Assembly (NCBI GenBank): GCA_943736015.1 | Contig: OX031060.1 | Location: forward strand, 6,957,501 to 7,021,500 | Length of the DNA: 64,000 nucleotides | Origin: Tridacna crocea | Taxonomy: Eukaryota > Mollusca > Bivalvia > Cardiida > Cardiidae | Direction: 5' to 3' | Shown: positions 11,046-21,786 of the stretch, one piece after another | Numbering within the stretch: position 1 is the stretch's first letter | Layout: the number at the start of each line of letters is the position of its first letter | Translations under genes and position numbers: made by a program | The notes under the pieces: model-generated | Databases searched by the model: none | Seen by the model: only the letters and a program-made list of their open reading frames with translations | Told to the model about the DNA's origin: nothing

Positions 11046-11598
11046 TCAGTTAATCTCTTTTTCACGAATTGCCATTTATAAGTATTAATATGCCAAAAGG
11101 ATAAAATAGAATTATATAAACCTGAAACCATTTTAATCAATGAAAAGTTTTTTTTCTATTTTAAGTTACGTAATACCTATATTTACAAAGGCGTTCCTCA
11201 CGTGAGTTATTAAATTACGGGGCGTTAAAAATGTAACGATTAGATTCAATTAAAAACAAATAAAAGAAAGAGGCGTGTAATTCTTTCTTATTATAAGGCT
11301 TTTTTTTCGACATTTTTTTCCGACGTTTTTTTGCGCTGGCTTTCAACCAACTTCTCGGTATTTTAAGATATAAACGAATAAATAAAAATATACGATTGGC
11401 CAAAACTGGTGAAATGTTTATTCTGCGGGCCCCTGCAAGGCCACCTTACTTTTCCGGTCTAAAATCGTAACTTTGTGCATTTTTCTTAAAATCATCGTTA
11501 ATTTCATATAACTAATGAGCCAGGATCAGACTGCGTGGTTTTGTGCGGTCGGATACTGATCGTCCTTCTGTGCAGTAGCTATGAAGGCTTATTGCTCT

Positions 11599-11822
11599 TT
11601 AACCCTTGCCAAACAATCCCTGGTTTTGCGACCCTGAGGGAGAAGCCTTTTGAGTGCACTGTGGTAATGGGAGAAAATACTGGTAACCAGCTTTTTCTCC
11701 TTTTCCCACAATGTTTACTACCCTGCAGGAAACAGGTTTCAATTTTAGAGTTATGTTTTTTTGTTGTCTGCAAGTGCTTTCATTGTGGACCGGTCTAAAA
11801 CTGTCGTTTGGTAAATGGTTAA
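11599..11822 (-). mobile_element. Pal-A copy
   Basis: TTAA at both ends (11599 and 11819). The left arm is altered (GCACTGTGGTAATGGG) and the right arm is canonical. ORFs at 11535-11826 translate it. Confidence 0.85.
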
Positions 11823-12680
11823 ACACCGCTTTGGCTTTAGTTAACTACATCAAGTATTTATTTCGCTTTTCGTAATCTTGTCCATTGTGAGTTTTTGTAT
11901 GTATTATGTGTTTCAATTTTTTTTCCAAACCTTTACGGTTTATTACATATATTGTAGCATTCATAAGCTTTCGATTTTTCGATTTACAATACATGTACAT
12001 GTACATGTAATATGTAAGTATGTATCGTTTTTTTCCCATTCAGTTTATGTTTTATTACAAAAAAAATATCAGTAATTATTATTATTAACATTATTATTAT
12101 CATTATTATCATTATGTGTAATCACCTTCTGGAATATAAATGGCTAGTATATTCTTCCTTCGACTCTGTTCCCAGCTTTTATCTCCTTTCATCATTTTTT
12201 TTTTTAATGGGTGATGAATAACAAGTGACGATATAACAGGATATATCTTACAAAAGTTTTTTTCTTTCTACAGCTTTGTTGAAATTAAAAAATAAACCTG
12301 CCAATATTCTCTGATGCTATAACTTCTTTCCCATAGACAGGTCTAAAATCAGTGCAATCAGTGAGAAAAATATTGTTTCGATAAACGAATACCCATTACG
12401 TTTTCGGTGTGCATAGATCAAGATGAACTACACTAAGCTGTTTGTTGGTCTTGATCTATACAGATTGATCATTGTGACCAAATTATATTATTGTACTAAA
12501 GCGTGATTTCCGCAAATGTAATGTATTGTGTCTTATTTATTCAATGTCAGCTATTGTTACATGTATGTACATGGTATTCTTATATTTGTATTAGCTTTGT
12601 AATGACGATGAACATTGTTCAAGTCATTGGAAATAATCATCTGTTCTGTTCTGTTCTGATGAACAGTTTTAAATTAACTA
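11823..12680. other. AT-rich stretch with simple repeats
   Basis: An (ATT/ATC)n run lies at 12075-12117, ACATGTACATGTACATGT near 11992, and a weak Pal-C relic (12412-12470). No gene is seen. Confidence 0.5.
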
Positions 12681-12683
12681 ATC

Positions 12684-12753
12684 TCCAGAGAGAAAAAAGA
12701 CAAAACACCAGTACCTGCATTTTCTCCTTTTCTTGTGGTGTTTCCCGTGGTGT
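12684..12753 (+). mobile_element. Pal-A fragment
   Basis: The right arm only (TGCATTTTCTCCTTTTCTTGTGG), abutting the next copy. Confidence 0.5.
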
Positions 12754-12982
12754 TTAACCCATTACCAAACAACAATATTTTAGACTGGTCCAAATTGAAA
12801 GCATTTGCAGACGACAAAATAAAAGTGACTGAAAATTTGAAATTTGTTTTGTGAAGGGTAGAAAACATTGTGGGAAAAGGAGAAAATGCTGGTTACCAGC
12901 ATTTTCTCCTTTTCCCACAATGTTTTCTAAAGGCTTCTTTCTCAGGGGCGTCAAAAGTAGGGATTGTGTGGTAATGGGTTAA
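12754..12982 (+). mobile_element. Pal-A copy, near consensus
   Basis: TTAACCCATTACC to GGTAATGGGTTAA with a perfect palindrome at 12861-12927. A good reference copy for the family. Confidence 0.95.
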
Positions 12983-13067
12983 GGACAAATCCTATCAAAG
13001 TAGATACATTTAATTTGTCGTCTGCAAATACATGGTATATGTACTTTTAATCTTGACGAAATATTTC

Positions 13068-13301
13068 AAGCCTAGCAAACAATCCCTGGTTTTTACGACC
13101 TTGATGAAGAAGCCAAAGAAGCCTTTAGAAAACATTGTGGGAAAAGGAGAAAATGCTGGTAACCAGCATTTTCTCCTTTTTCCACAATGTTTTCTATCCT
13201 TCACAATACAAATTTCAAATATTCAGACACTTTTATTTTGTTGTCTGCAAATGCTTTCGATTTGGACGAACCTAATTTTTTGTCGTTTGGTAATGAGTTA
13301 A
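13068..13301 (-). mobile_element. Pal-A copy
   Basis: Palindrome at about 13131-13196. A short duplication (AAGAAGCC) precedes it. It ends GGTAATGAGTTAA. Confidence 0.9.
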
Positions 13302-13319
13302 GAAATTTATTTCATCTAA

Positions 13320-13392
13320 TAGCGGACAGATTAGATAGATCAGACTGCACGTTCTGTGGTGTCTTATCTTGATCTATACAGTCCACAACGGC
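13320..13392 (+). mobile_element. Pal-C copy, decayed
   Basis: AGATCAGACTGCACGTTCTG is intact on one arm. The other arm reads GTGTCTTATCTTGATC. Confidence 0.6.
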
Positions 13393-13493
13393 AAGTATAG
13401 TTGTGATCGACATGTAAAAAGGGTGAACTCACAGGTGGTACATGCCTCACCCATTTCCCATTCCTCTCTCCTGTTTCCTTCATTGACAGGCGG

Positions 13494-13530
13494 TTTAACT
13501 TTTTACCAAACGTACAAAATGTTAGTCTTG
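13494..13530 (+). mobile_element. Pal-A left-end fragment
   Basis: TTTAACTTTTTACCAAACG followed by TTAGTCTTGTTC only. Confidence 0.45.
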
Positions 13531-13799
13531 TTCAATGTTCTTGACATTCTTCTGTATTTTTAGCTTGTGTAAATATGCATATTACGACAATAAAATTATG
13601 TTCAGACTAAATTATATATATATAAAAAAATAACAATCTTTTGTCGACATTCGCTGAATACCTTTCATTTCTTTAGTCTCTTTACTTTGTTTTTTCAAGT
13701 ATATATTTTTTTCTTTCTATAATTTTGAACCCAAAATAGTAATAATAAAAAAAAAGGGATGTAAACATGCTTTATATATTAATGTTGTGTCACGAAGGC

Positions 13800-13860
13800 A
13801 GGACACTATTATTTTGTCGTCTGCAAGCGCTTTCAATATTGACAGGTCTGAAATAATGTA
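13800..13860 (-). mobile_element. Pal-A fragment
   Basis: TTTTGTCGTCTGCAAGCGCTTTCAA alone is recognisable, next to a (CT)n run at 13881-13902. Confidence 0.5.
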
Positions 13861-14200
13861 GAAAAAAGAACATGTTTCACCTCTCTCTCTCTCTCTCTCT
13901 CTTAAATAGATTTCTTTTATCTTTTCTATATTTGAAATTCCCATGAAAAAAATGTTGCATGTATGTATGTTATGATAACAATGATTTGTCAAGCAGACAT
14001 GGCAACATGTTGTTTGCATTTTTAGAATGTCTTTGTAACAAATAACAATGTTGTCACACATACATAAACATTACATTGCAACCTTTTGCTTTTAACAGGT
14101 ACATAAAAAAAACAGTTTGGCTGAAGAATCAAAGTGAAACAAGAATACTATTCATCTTTTTTTTTTTATTTCCCTATTTGGAAATACATATATATATTTC

Positions 14201-14228
14201 AGTCGTGCTCTGTAAAAAAGGAGTTTAA
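14201..14228 (+). mobile_element. Left end of Pal-D split by a Pal-A insertion
   Basis: GTGCTCTGTAAAAAAGGAG-TTAA matches the Pal-D start at 39175 (TTGCTCTGTGAAAAGGGGCC-TTAA). The rest of the element resumes at 14449. Confidence 0.7.
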
Positions 14229-14452
14229 CCCTTTCCCAAACGGCAAATTTTAGACCAGACCAAAATGAAAGCATTTTGCAGATGACCAATTAACAGTTGC
14301 TAAAAAGATGATTTTTCTATATAATTGGGTTGAAAACATTGTGGGAAAAGGAGAAAATGCTGGTTACCAGCATTTTCTCCTTTTCCCACAATGTTTTCAA
14401 AAGGCTTCTATTGCTGACCCGTAAAAACAGGGATTGTTTGGGAAAGGGTTAA
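14225..14452 (+). mobile_element. Pal-A copy inserted in Pal-D
   Basis: TTAACCCTTTCCC to GGGAAAGGGTTAA with a perfect palindrome at about 14332-14398. TTAA on both sides is the duplicated Pal-D site. Confidence 0.95.
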
Positions 14453-14700
14453 TGCATTTGAAAAAAAAGTATCGACCCGGGTCAGCATGCGCAATCCGCG
14501 CAGGCTGACCCGGCCGAAACTTTTTCCTTTTTGTCTGTTTTCTGCATGTCCAAGGACCACTGTACGTCATGTTTCAGTTGGTTGTTACACAAAACAGAAT
14601 TTCGTGATGTGATGTACATGTATAATGTTTTATGGTGATGACTCTTTCCTAAAGAACATTACGGAGATGCAATAGGCCCACTTTTGCCAGGGAATGGCTC
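14449..14700. mobile_element. Pal-D copy, right part
   Basis: TTAATGCATTTG, the hairpin TATCGACCCGGGTCAGC.. / ..GCTGACCCGGCCGAAA, then ACGGAGATGCAATAGGCCC and CTTTTGCCAGGGAATGGC as the far end. Confidence 0.8.
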
Positions 14701-15019
14701 AAAATATTTTTCTTGATGTTATTGTGTTTCCTAAAGAAAAAAAAAACGTTGCACGTATGTATGTTATGACAACGACAATTTGTCGCCAAGACAAGAAGAC
14801 CTGTTGTTTGCATTTTTAGAATTTTTCGATCACGACAACAATATTGTCGAAAATACAGCAACAAGTTAATTTATCCCTTCGCCCCGTTATATGCTTCTAA
14901 TCTTTCTCTACAATAAATTTTAGTTTATTCCGCGTAAACCAACAAAAAAAACCATAAACAACTGAGATTTTTTTGTTGCAGTGCTTTCAAAGAGCTCGTT
15001 TAGGAGCGCTGTTAATTGA

Positions 15020-15300
15020 TTGATTTGGTGTATGGTGTTTAACGCTGTTTTTCAACATAATTTCAGTTATATCGCGGTGGCCAGTGCACCTGTCCATGCT
15101 TTCTTAGAGTTTCATTTACCAGTACTCCTCACATTATTATTTCTATTTGCTGCTTTCTAACATAACCACGGTCTAGACAAATGGTCAGTTTGGGAAGAGG
15201 ATCCAATCCTGTTTCAATGACTATCATCAATCCTCGACAAGAAATCGGCAGAGCAGGGATTGAAGCCACGACCCCCTTGTTCTCAAGTCCTTCACGACAA
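15020..15300 (-). mobile_element. tRNA-derived SINE, family 2
   Basis: Reversed body (GTTTAACGCTGTTTTTCAAC, GTGCACCTGTCCATGCTTTC, CAATGACTATCATCAATCC) with the tRNA-like head at the right (TTGAAGCCACGACC). Confidence 0.75.
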
Positions 15301-15307
15301 AATATAT

Positions 15308-15468
15308 TAAGTTACTGAAAATTTGAAATTTCTTTTGTGAAGGGTAGAAAACATTGTGGGAAAAGGAGAAAATGCTGGTTACCAGCATTTTCTCCTTTTC
15401 CCGCAATTTTTTCTAAAGGCTTCTTTCTCAGGGTCGTCAAAAGTAGGGATTGTGTGGTAATGGGTTAA
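15308..15468 (+). mobile_element. Pal-A copy, 5'-truncated
   Basis: It starts within GTTACTGAAAATTTGAAATT right after the SINE and is near consensus from there to GGTAATGGGTTAA. Confidence 0.85.
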
Positions 15469-15634
15469 GGAAAGTTCAGTTGTTAAAATGTTTGAATAGA
15501 AATGCTCTAACCTCAATTAGTGCATTTGTCGACGATGGAGTGATGTCAATAATTTGTTCAAATATTGTGATAGATAAATTGACATTTGATTATAACAGTT
15601 TACAGTTTTCTTTTAATGTGACAATTTTCATTGC

Positions 15635-15826
15635 CAGATGACAAAATTGTGGACGTTTACACATCGAAAACATTTGCAGACGACAATTAAGATGTGGCTC
15701 AAATTACAGGGGTTTGTCTGTGAAATGCCAGAAAGCATTGTGGTGAAAGGAGAAGATGCTGGTTCAAGTATTTACTCCTTTTACCACAAAGTCTTCTAAT
15801 GTCACATGTCCATGGTTTGGTAAATG
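15635..15826 (+). mobile_element. Decayed Pal-A copy
   Basis: CATTTGCAGACGACAATTAAG is present. The palindrome reads GGTGAAAGGAGAAGATGCTGG / AGTATTTACTCCTTTTACC. Confidence 0.65.
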
Positions 15827-15839
15827 AACTGACTGTATG

Positions 15840-16009
15840 GGTCTCTATTCACCAATGATTTATAATCTTATTGATTTATGGTTTATGATCTTATTCTTCA
15901 AGATTTCCTGACTGTGAAAGTAACAGAATCTCTAACTGGCTAAACGAAATGGTTGAGCCAATCAGAAGATCTGTTACATTCACATTGAAAAATTCTGGAG
16001 AGTAAGACA
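15840..16009. mobile_element. Pal-F copy 2, decayed
   Basis: CTCTATTCACCAATGATT, then the palindrome CTAACTGGCTAAAC / GTTGAGCCAATCAGAAG. Its right end merges with copy 3. Confidence 0.7.
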
Positions 16010-16445
16010 AAGTGATCCGCATTCACCAATCATTCTTAAGAACATTCTTGGCCTTATTATGCAAGATTTTCAAGTCATTGCGACAGGATTCGCCCTTCTC
16101 TCACAGCTGACCATTGTTTCGACGATGTTTATATGGGAAAGCAGCCAGTGACTTTGAAAGCATATTGTACGTAGAGCTGGCTATGAGAAACTCGGGGAAA
16201 GCTTGGATTGGAGCTCTGGTCGCCACGATGTTACTGACACAATATTGAAAACGGTATTAAAAACCATAAAACCATACAATCAATCAGTCAACCAAGAGTT
16301 TCAACATTTGAAAGTAACACAACTTCTGATTGGCTAAATCAAACGATTTAGCCAATCAGAAGATGTGCTACTTTCGAATTCTAAAACTTCTTCGGGATAA
16401 GACTGAGAACTTTCTTAAGAATGGCTGACTAATACGCACTCAGGG
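16010..16445. mobile_element. Pal-F copy 3, split by a SINE
   Basis: CCGCATTCACCAATCATTC starts the element. The SINE at 16075-16275 interrupts it, and the palindrome and right end (AATGGCTGACTAATACGC) follow. Confidence 0.75.
16075..16275 (+). mobile_element. SINE family 2, 5'-truncated, nested in Pal-F
   Basis: TCATTGCGACAGGATTCGCC to GAAAACGGTATTAAAAACC, ending in a CAATCAATCAGTCAACCA tail. The tRNA-like head is absent. Confidence 0.75.
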
Positions 16446-16729
16446 TGATGACATGGTAAACGGTATTCTTCTAAAGAAAAAAGACCATTATCTTTTCCTA
16501 TTTCGATCAAAATTAGAATGTTTTCAATACTTTTTATGTTATTTGTTGGCAGAATAATGTGTTTATTACATCCCTTTAATTATTGTCAGTTGAAAAACCA
16601 ATAGGGTTTGCGACGACACAACCTTTAAAAATGTTATGTTGCGTTTCTTTACTCTAAAAAAACATTGCGGCAGGGTACTGTTTTTGATCTCTTTTGTTTG
16701 TACGAAAATACATCAGGAGTTGAACCTAA

Positions 16730-16828
16730 AAGAAATTTTAATTTTTGAGTTACGTTTATTATGTCGTTTGCAAGCGCTTCCAATTTGGACCAGTCCTAAA
16801 TTCTTGTCGTTTGGTAAAAAGTTATTTG
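16730..16828 (-). mobile_element. Pal-A right-half fragment
   Basis: TTATGTCGTTTGCAAGCGC, AATTTGGACCAGTCCTAAA and GTCGTTTGGTAAAAAGTTA. Confidence 0.65.
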
Positions 16829-17061
16829 TACAAGAAGCGAAGGGTGAATGAACAGCAAACTTGTTCACTGAAATTTTAACAGATTTCACGCGTTACAATG
16901 ACGTAAGATTTATTTTGAAATCTGTCAAGCTCTAACGTCTGTATTTGTTTATTGCCTTTTAAATGTTTGACATTATCTAGAGACCGTCTTAAATCAAATT
17001 GATAGAAATTCCTGTTTAACCCGTTGTCATGCGGCCAAATTTAGATCAGTCAATTGAGTAT

Positions 17062-17240
17062 ATGGTGTTTCACGCCGTTTTCGACATTATTCCAGTTATA
17101 TTACGTTGGCAAGTGCATGTATCTATATTTCCTTAAACATTTACCACACCATGACGACTTTTAACACCTCTGAAGGAGAAAGCTGTTGAAAACATTTTGT
17201 TCTCAAGTCCTTTACGATTGAAAAGGACTGAGCTAACGAC
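17062..17240 (-). mobile_element. SINE family 2 body, rearranged with Pal-A text
   Basis: GTTTCACGCCGTTTTCGAC and GTGCATGTATC match the reversed SINE. A short Pal-A-like piece (GAAAGCTGTTGAAAACATTTTG) intervenes before TTCTCAAGTCC. Confidence 0.55.
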
Positions 17241-17294
17241 ACTCGACAATTTAGATCTGTCAAAAATGATTTCATATTGAAAGGAAAACTTGCG

Positions 17295-17519
17295 TTAACT
17301 CTTTACGAAGCGACAAAAATTTAGTCGTGTCCATATTGAAAGCATTTGCAGACGACAAAATAAATGTGACTCAAAATTGAAACTTTAGTTTAGAAGAGTA
17401 GAAAACATTGTGGGAAAAGGAGAAAATGCTGGTTACCAGCATTTTCTCCTTTTCCCACGATGTTTTCTGAAGTCTTCCTCTGGATGGTAAAAACCAGGGA
17501 TTGTTTGGTAAAGTGTTAA
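17295..17519 (+). mobile_element. Pal-A copy
   Basis: TTAA at both ends. The palindrome at 17400-17466 has a single one-sided change (CACGATG). Confidence 0.95.
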
Positions 17520-17769
17520 GGGAAATTATATTTTTTTCAGACACACGGAAAACATTGTGGATAGGAATCTATTTGTACTCGTCACATACAAGTGGTCTTT
17601 TTCCACTGCAGTACAAAAGCAGTAACCTACAACGGCGTGATAGTCCTATTTTACAGCGATTGTTGATGCCTGTCTATGTTTTGCAAGATCAGACTGCACA
17701 GGGCGTGCATCCTCCTCCACGTCTACAATGTCACAGATATGGTGAGATTTTGTTGTTGTTGTTGTTGTT

Positions 17770-18040
17770 GTTTATTGGAGGGGGACGAGTGCAGTCGGTA
17801 GCATTCAGGACTTCAGAAAAGGTCACTTATTCGAACCGCAAGTTCGACATATTTCTTTCTGAGGATTTAAAATTGGTATTGCCACAGGATTCATTCCTTT
17901 CTCACTCGGCTGATTACTGTTGCGACGATGGTAATATGGAAAAGCAGCCAGTGCCTTTGAAAGAATGTCGTGCCAAGTCTTGGTAGCAGATACTCCAGGA
18001 AAGCATGGATAGGTGCTGGATAATGTTGAAAACAGCGTTA
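17770..18040 (+). mobile_element. SINE family 2 copy
   Basis: Decayed tRNA-like head (GAGTGCAGTCGGTAGCATTC), CCACAGGATTCATTCC and CTCCAGGAAAGCATGGATAG, ending near GAAAACAGCGTTAAG. Confidence 0.75.
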
Positions 18041-18214
18041 AGAAAGAACTTTTATACACAAGCAATAACAAGCAAATTGTAATTCTTTTATAATCATAGA
18101 TACGAAAGAAAATAAATTACAGTTTGATTGAATCGCTTTATCCCCGTATAGCTAAGGTCCTTAAAGTGTCAAATATTGCAATATTTACCTAACCCTTTAC
18201 CGAGAAACAAACGT

Positions 18215-18414
18215 TTAACCCTTTACCATACGACGAAATTTTAGACTGATCCAAATTAAAAGCATTTGCAGACGACAAAATAAACGTAACTAAAAAACTG
18301 AAAATTGTTTTAGGAAGGGTAGAAAACATTGTGGAAGAAGGAGAAAATGCTGGCAGAATTTCTCCTTTTTCCCACAATGTTTTCAAAACCAGGTATTGTT
18401 TGGTAAAGGGTTAA
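18215..18414 (+). mobile_element. Pal-A copy with shortened palindrome and right side
   Basis: The centre reads ATGCTGGCAGAATTTCTCC, with TACCAGCATT missing. The segment after the right arm is cut to AAAACCAGGTATTGTTTGG. Confidence 0.9.
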
Positions 18415-18494
18415 ATCCGCCAAGTTTGAAAGCAATAGTTTTAGCATTTTTATAGGTTACATATGATAAAAATGGTGATATTAATTTTTTTCTT

Positions 18495-18595
18495 TGTCAT
18501 TGTGGGGAATGGAGGAAATGCTGGTTACGATCATTTTCCACCTTTTCCCGCAATGTTTTCTAAAGCCCATTTTCTTCAGGGTAGCTTAATCCTTT
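18495..18595 (+). mobile_element. Pal-A core fragment
   Basis: CATTGTGGGGAATGGAGGAAATGCTGGTTACGATCATTTTCC and TTTTCCCGCAATG, in part symmetric. Confidence 0.6.
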
Positions 18596-18732
18596 ACGAA
18601 ACAAGCCCTGGTTTTCAACACCCTGGGGAGAAAAGCTTTCGGAAACCTTGTGGGAAAAGGAGAAAATGCTGGTTACCAGCATTTTTTCCTTTTCCCACAA
18701 GGTTTTCGGGTTGTTCGATCAAGTGTTTAACC
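18593..18732 (-). mobile_element. Pal-A copy, truncated, with symmetric arm changes
   Basis: Both arms read ACCTTGTGGG in place of ACATTGTGGG. The right outer third of the element is missing. Confidence 0.8.
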
Positions 18733-18734
18733 CC

Positions 18735-19330
18735 TTGATACACTTCCATTGTAAACGTCTGCGGAAGCCAGCATAGATCACGACCAGAATACACGTAAAC
18801 GGTAAAGTAACTTTCTTTTGCTTGTTCTGCCATCCTGACTGTTCGATTTTTGTCTGAATTTTTTGGTACCGAAACAAATTTGCGATTAAAATTTCTTTCC
18901 CAAACGACCCAATGTCTATACGACCCCTCGGAAGAAGAAAGCTAATGTAAATATCGCGGGAAAAGGAGAAATGATAGTTACTAGAAGATAAGTAATATTA
19001 ATAAGTTGATTTACCATCTATAATTTCATTTACTTTTGTCAAAAAAGATAAGGTGAAGTCTAAAATGACGTCAATTGAAAAGAAATGTGATGTGTGTCTG
19101 TTTTTTTTTTTACGCATGTGCTATTTGAAATGTTGGGACAAGGAACTCAAAAAGTGATCTATTTCGTTGTCCAACTTAAAGTCAATCATTTCGAACTTTG
19201 TCTGAGCTAAAACGGAAGTTTTCTCCCCTAAGAATATTGTCAATGTTAAAATTTTATCAATGTTACGGACGGTGAACATCCAAAATCAGACTGCACGGTC
19301 GGAAAAGTAATGTAAATTTCTATTTTCAGT
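18735..19330. other. No gene; weak repeat relics
   Basis: A Pal-C scrap (AATCAGACTGCACGGTCGG, 19283-19302) and a Pal-A scrap (GCGGGAAAAGGAGAAATGATAG, near 18956) are the only matches. Confidence 0.5.
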
Positions 19331-19558
19331 TTAAAACCCCCTACCACACAATCCCGATTTTTAACGACCCTGATAAAGAAGCCTCTTGAAAACACTGTGG
19401 GAAAAGGGGAAAATGCTGGTAACCACCATTTTCTCCTTTTCCCTCAAAGTTTTCTACCGTATCAAGTGTCAACTTTTGTCACTTTAGCCACCTTCGCTTT
19501 GCCCTTTGCAAATGCTTTTATTTCAGATATATCCAAAATTTTGCAGGTGAAGAATTAA
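19331..19558 (-). mobile_element. Pal-A copy
   Basis: TTAAAACCCCCTACC to GAAGAATTAA. Arms have several one-sided changes (CACCATTTTC, CCCTCAAAG). Confidence 0.85.
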
Positions 19559-19839
19559 AAAGGTTACTAGTAGTTGGCGTTTAGAGTTTCCTTGTCTGGT
19601 AATTCACGGCTCAGGTTTTTGTTTGTTCAACTCGTTATCGCGTTTGTTAGGGCGAAAGTGACACTGTTTACACAGATCTATTGACATCATTGTTATGCCG
19701 GATTTACCTCTTGTGACGTCATCGTGTTTGGAACAATTATTGAACCGTTGACTCATTCCTTTATATCTAGCTTGCTCTTGAAACGAATCCCGGTAGCCAT
19801 CTTCGTGTCAAACAGGACTGTGATTCGGCAACGCTCAAG

Positions 19840-20420
19840 TGATTCGGTGATCAAGTTAATCGGCTGTATCACAGAGCTTAGGTGCATTCAACAGAGCGAG
19901 CGCTTCGAGCGCTCTCAAGCGCTTTCGACCTGAACGCGGGCGCTGCAGGCGCCCGCGTGCACACTTAATAAGAGTTTCGCTTGTATTTCCAAGATGGCAT
20001 CCTAGCAGAGGTGTTATCCAAATGAGAGAGTCTAATGGGAATCTAAGCAATAAGGCGATTGGATAAATTACACCATGCACGTCCCTTTAGATGTTTTTTT
20101 ATATGTTCTGAAGAAAAGCTTAATATTTCCGTTTTTTTTCTTCTTTTAATGAACACAGAGAATTAACAGATCTGTGATCGGAACAAAGATATTCAACATA
20201 CGCTGTTTTCTTTGTTTATGCATTTTTTATCATTAGATAGTTTACAGAATTTTACAGATAGCTCTGTAATGATGGCCAATCTTATGTCCCAGAAAGATCT
20301 TTTTAGACGCCATTTTGAAAAAAATAATCGAGCGCTCGCTTACGTTCAATTAACGAGGTGCATTCTCGCCAGGCGCTCTGTGAAGCGCCCGCAATGTTGA
20401 ACACGCCTCTTGTCTTGATA
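19840..20420. repeat. GC-rich hairpin cluster
   Basis: GCGGGCGCTGCAGGCGCCCGC (19936-19956), AGCGCTTCGAGCGCT and, 400 bases on, CGAGCGCTCG and GGCGCTCTGTGAAGCGCCC stand out from AT-rich surroundings. GGTGCATTC recurs on both sides. It may be one decayed foldback element; I do not recognise it. Confidence 0.5.
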
Positions 20421-20637
20421 TGCACCCATTCGGCAGATCTCGGGTGATTCGCCGAAGTTAGATGTAGGTACGGAATCGGCCGAAGTATCACGACTGGATA
20501 TGCACTTACAACGTACATTTCATTACCGGAAGTACATCGTTTTAAATACCGTATAAAATCACAAGGTCCCTTAACAAAGTAAACGGTTGTCATAAATTAT
20601 TATTAATGTGTTTCTGAGAATATTTTTCATTTACAAT

Positions 20638-20944
20638 TGAGTACCAACAGCATTAGTTCCGGTAATCTAGTAACATTTAGAGCGATACGTTCCATTTCTA
20701 GCGTGAAAAGATCATTAAAAAAAAGAGGGAGGGGGGGTCTCGAAAAGTGGGCATTTGTCAGAGTACATTTGATGTCACGGTCAACATTTAGGTAATGCTG
20801 CGGACAATCAAATCTGTTTAAATAGATTAGCTTAGCAGTTCTTCCTCTAGAAAAAAAAAGAAAACAGAGTTTCTCAGGTTGCGCGATGGTAAAGCCTCGC
20901 TCTAAATGTTACTAAATCACCGGAACCAATGCTATTGGTACTCA
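20638..20944. mobile_element. Foldback element with 50-bp inverted ends
   Basis: TGAGTACCAACAGCATTAGT at the left pairs with the right end through TAGTAACATTTAGAGCGA. The interior is A-rich and non-coding. No convincing target duplication is seen. Confidence 0.75.
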
Positions 20945-21158
20945 TTAAAACCTATACACCCGGCACAAAGCATTTCGCGAAGAACATAGAAAGTACATGT
21001 ACTCAATATTTTTCCACCGAAAAGTGCCCACTAAAATGATATTCACGAAAGTCGTATCAGAAAGTATTCCTAAACATTAGATAACACGTTTTGTGTAGTC
21101 TGATCCTCACCTGTACTGACCACAAGAACACACTGGTTCGCACACAGCAGAGTATTGC

Positions 21159-21380
21159 TTAACACTTTACAACGCAATCCTGACTTTTTAACAACCCCGA
21201 CCAAGGAGCGTCTTGAAAACATTGAGGGAAAAGGAGAGAATGCTGGTGACCAGCATTTTCTCCTTTTCCCGCAATGTTTCCTACTTTTCCAATAGAAATA
21301 TCAACATTTGAATTACATTCCATCTGTCTTGTGCAAATGCTCTCTATTTGGATGGGTTTTTGCCTGTGATATAGAGTTAA
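21159..21380 (-). mobile_element. Pal-A copy
   Basis: TTAACACTTTAC to TAGAGTTAA. Palindrome centred near 21247, with a GTGACCAG centre. Confidence 0.85.
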
Positions 21381-21472
21381 CCGTTTACTTGCTCAGTAAG
21401 TGAAATGAAAATTTCAAGCTTGTAGTAAAATTATAAATTTTGCAATTTCAAAAGTATTTTTGAAGGATAAAC

Positions 21473-21574
21473 ACTTCCTTATCGGACAGGGTAGATCCAA
21501 GATCAGACTGTGCGTTCTGTGCAGTCTGATCTTGATCTACACTATCTGCAGATATGTCAGTGAGTAGCACTTAA
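21473..21574 (+). mobile_element. Pal-C copy
   Basis: TTCCTTATCGGACAGGGTAG, the AGATCAGACTGTGCGTTCTG hairpin, then GTCAGTGAGTAGCACTTAA. Confidence 0.8.
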
Positions 21575-21713
21575 AAGATTATTTATTAAAGACCGAGAGC
21601 TGCACAAATAATGTCAAACACGGGCGAGAAATGGAATACAATTAAATGTCAATTATTCAACTTGTAAATATTTGCCAAAACCCTTAGGTTCCTAAACCTG
21701 ATTCAAATCGCGT

Positions 21714-21786
21714 TTGCGGACCGTGTAGATCAAGATCAGACTGCACAAAACGTGCAGTCTGATCTTGGATCTGCACTCTCCGACAC
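21714..21786. mobile_element. Pal-C hairpin
   Basis: GCGGACCGTGTAGATCAAG and the complementary arm around AGACTGCACAAAACGTGCAG. TTAA ends are not clear. Confidence 0.75.

Noticed and set aside
13717..14061. 114-codon - strand ORF with RERERERE run
   Set aside because: The run is a translated (CT)n microsatellite, and the rest matches a Pal-A scrap and unrelated AT-rich sequence.
17501..17986. 161-codon + strand ORF
   Set aside because: It runs from a Pal-A right end through a Pal-C scrap into a SINE. Only repeat text is translated, and no domain is visible.
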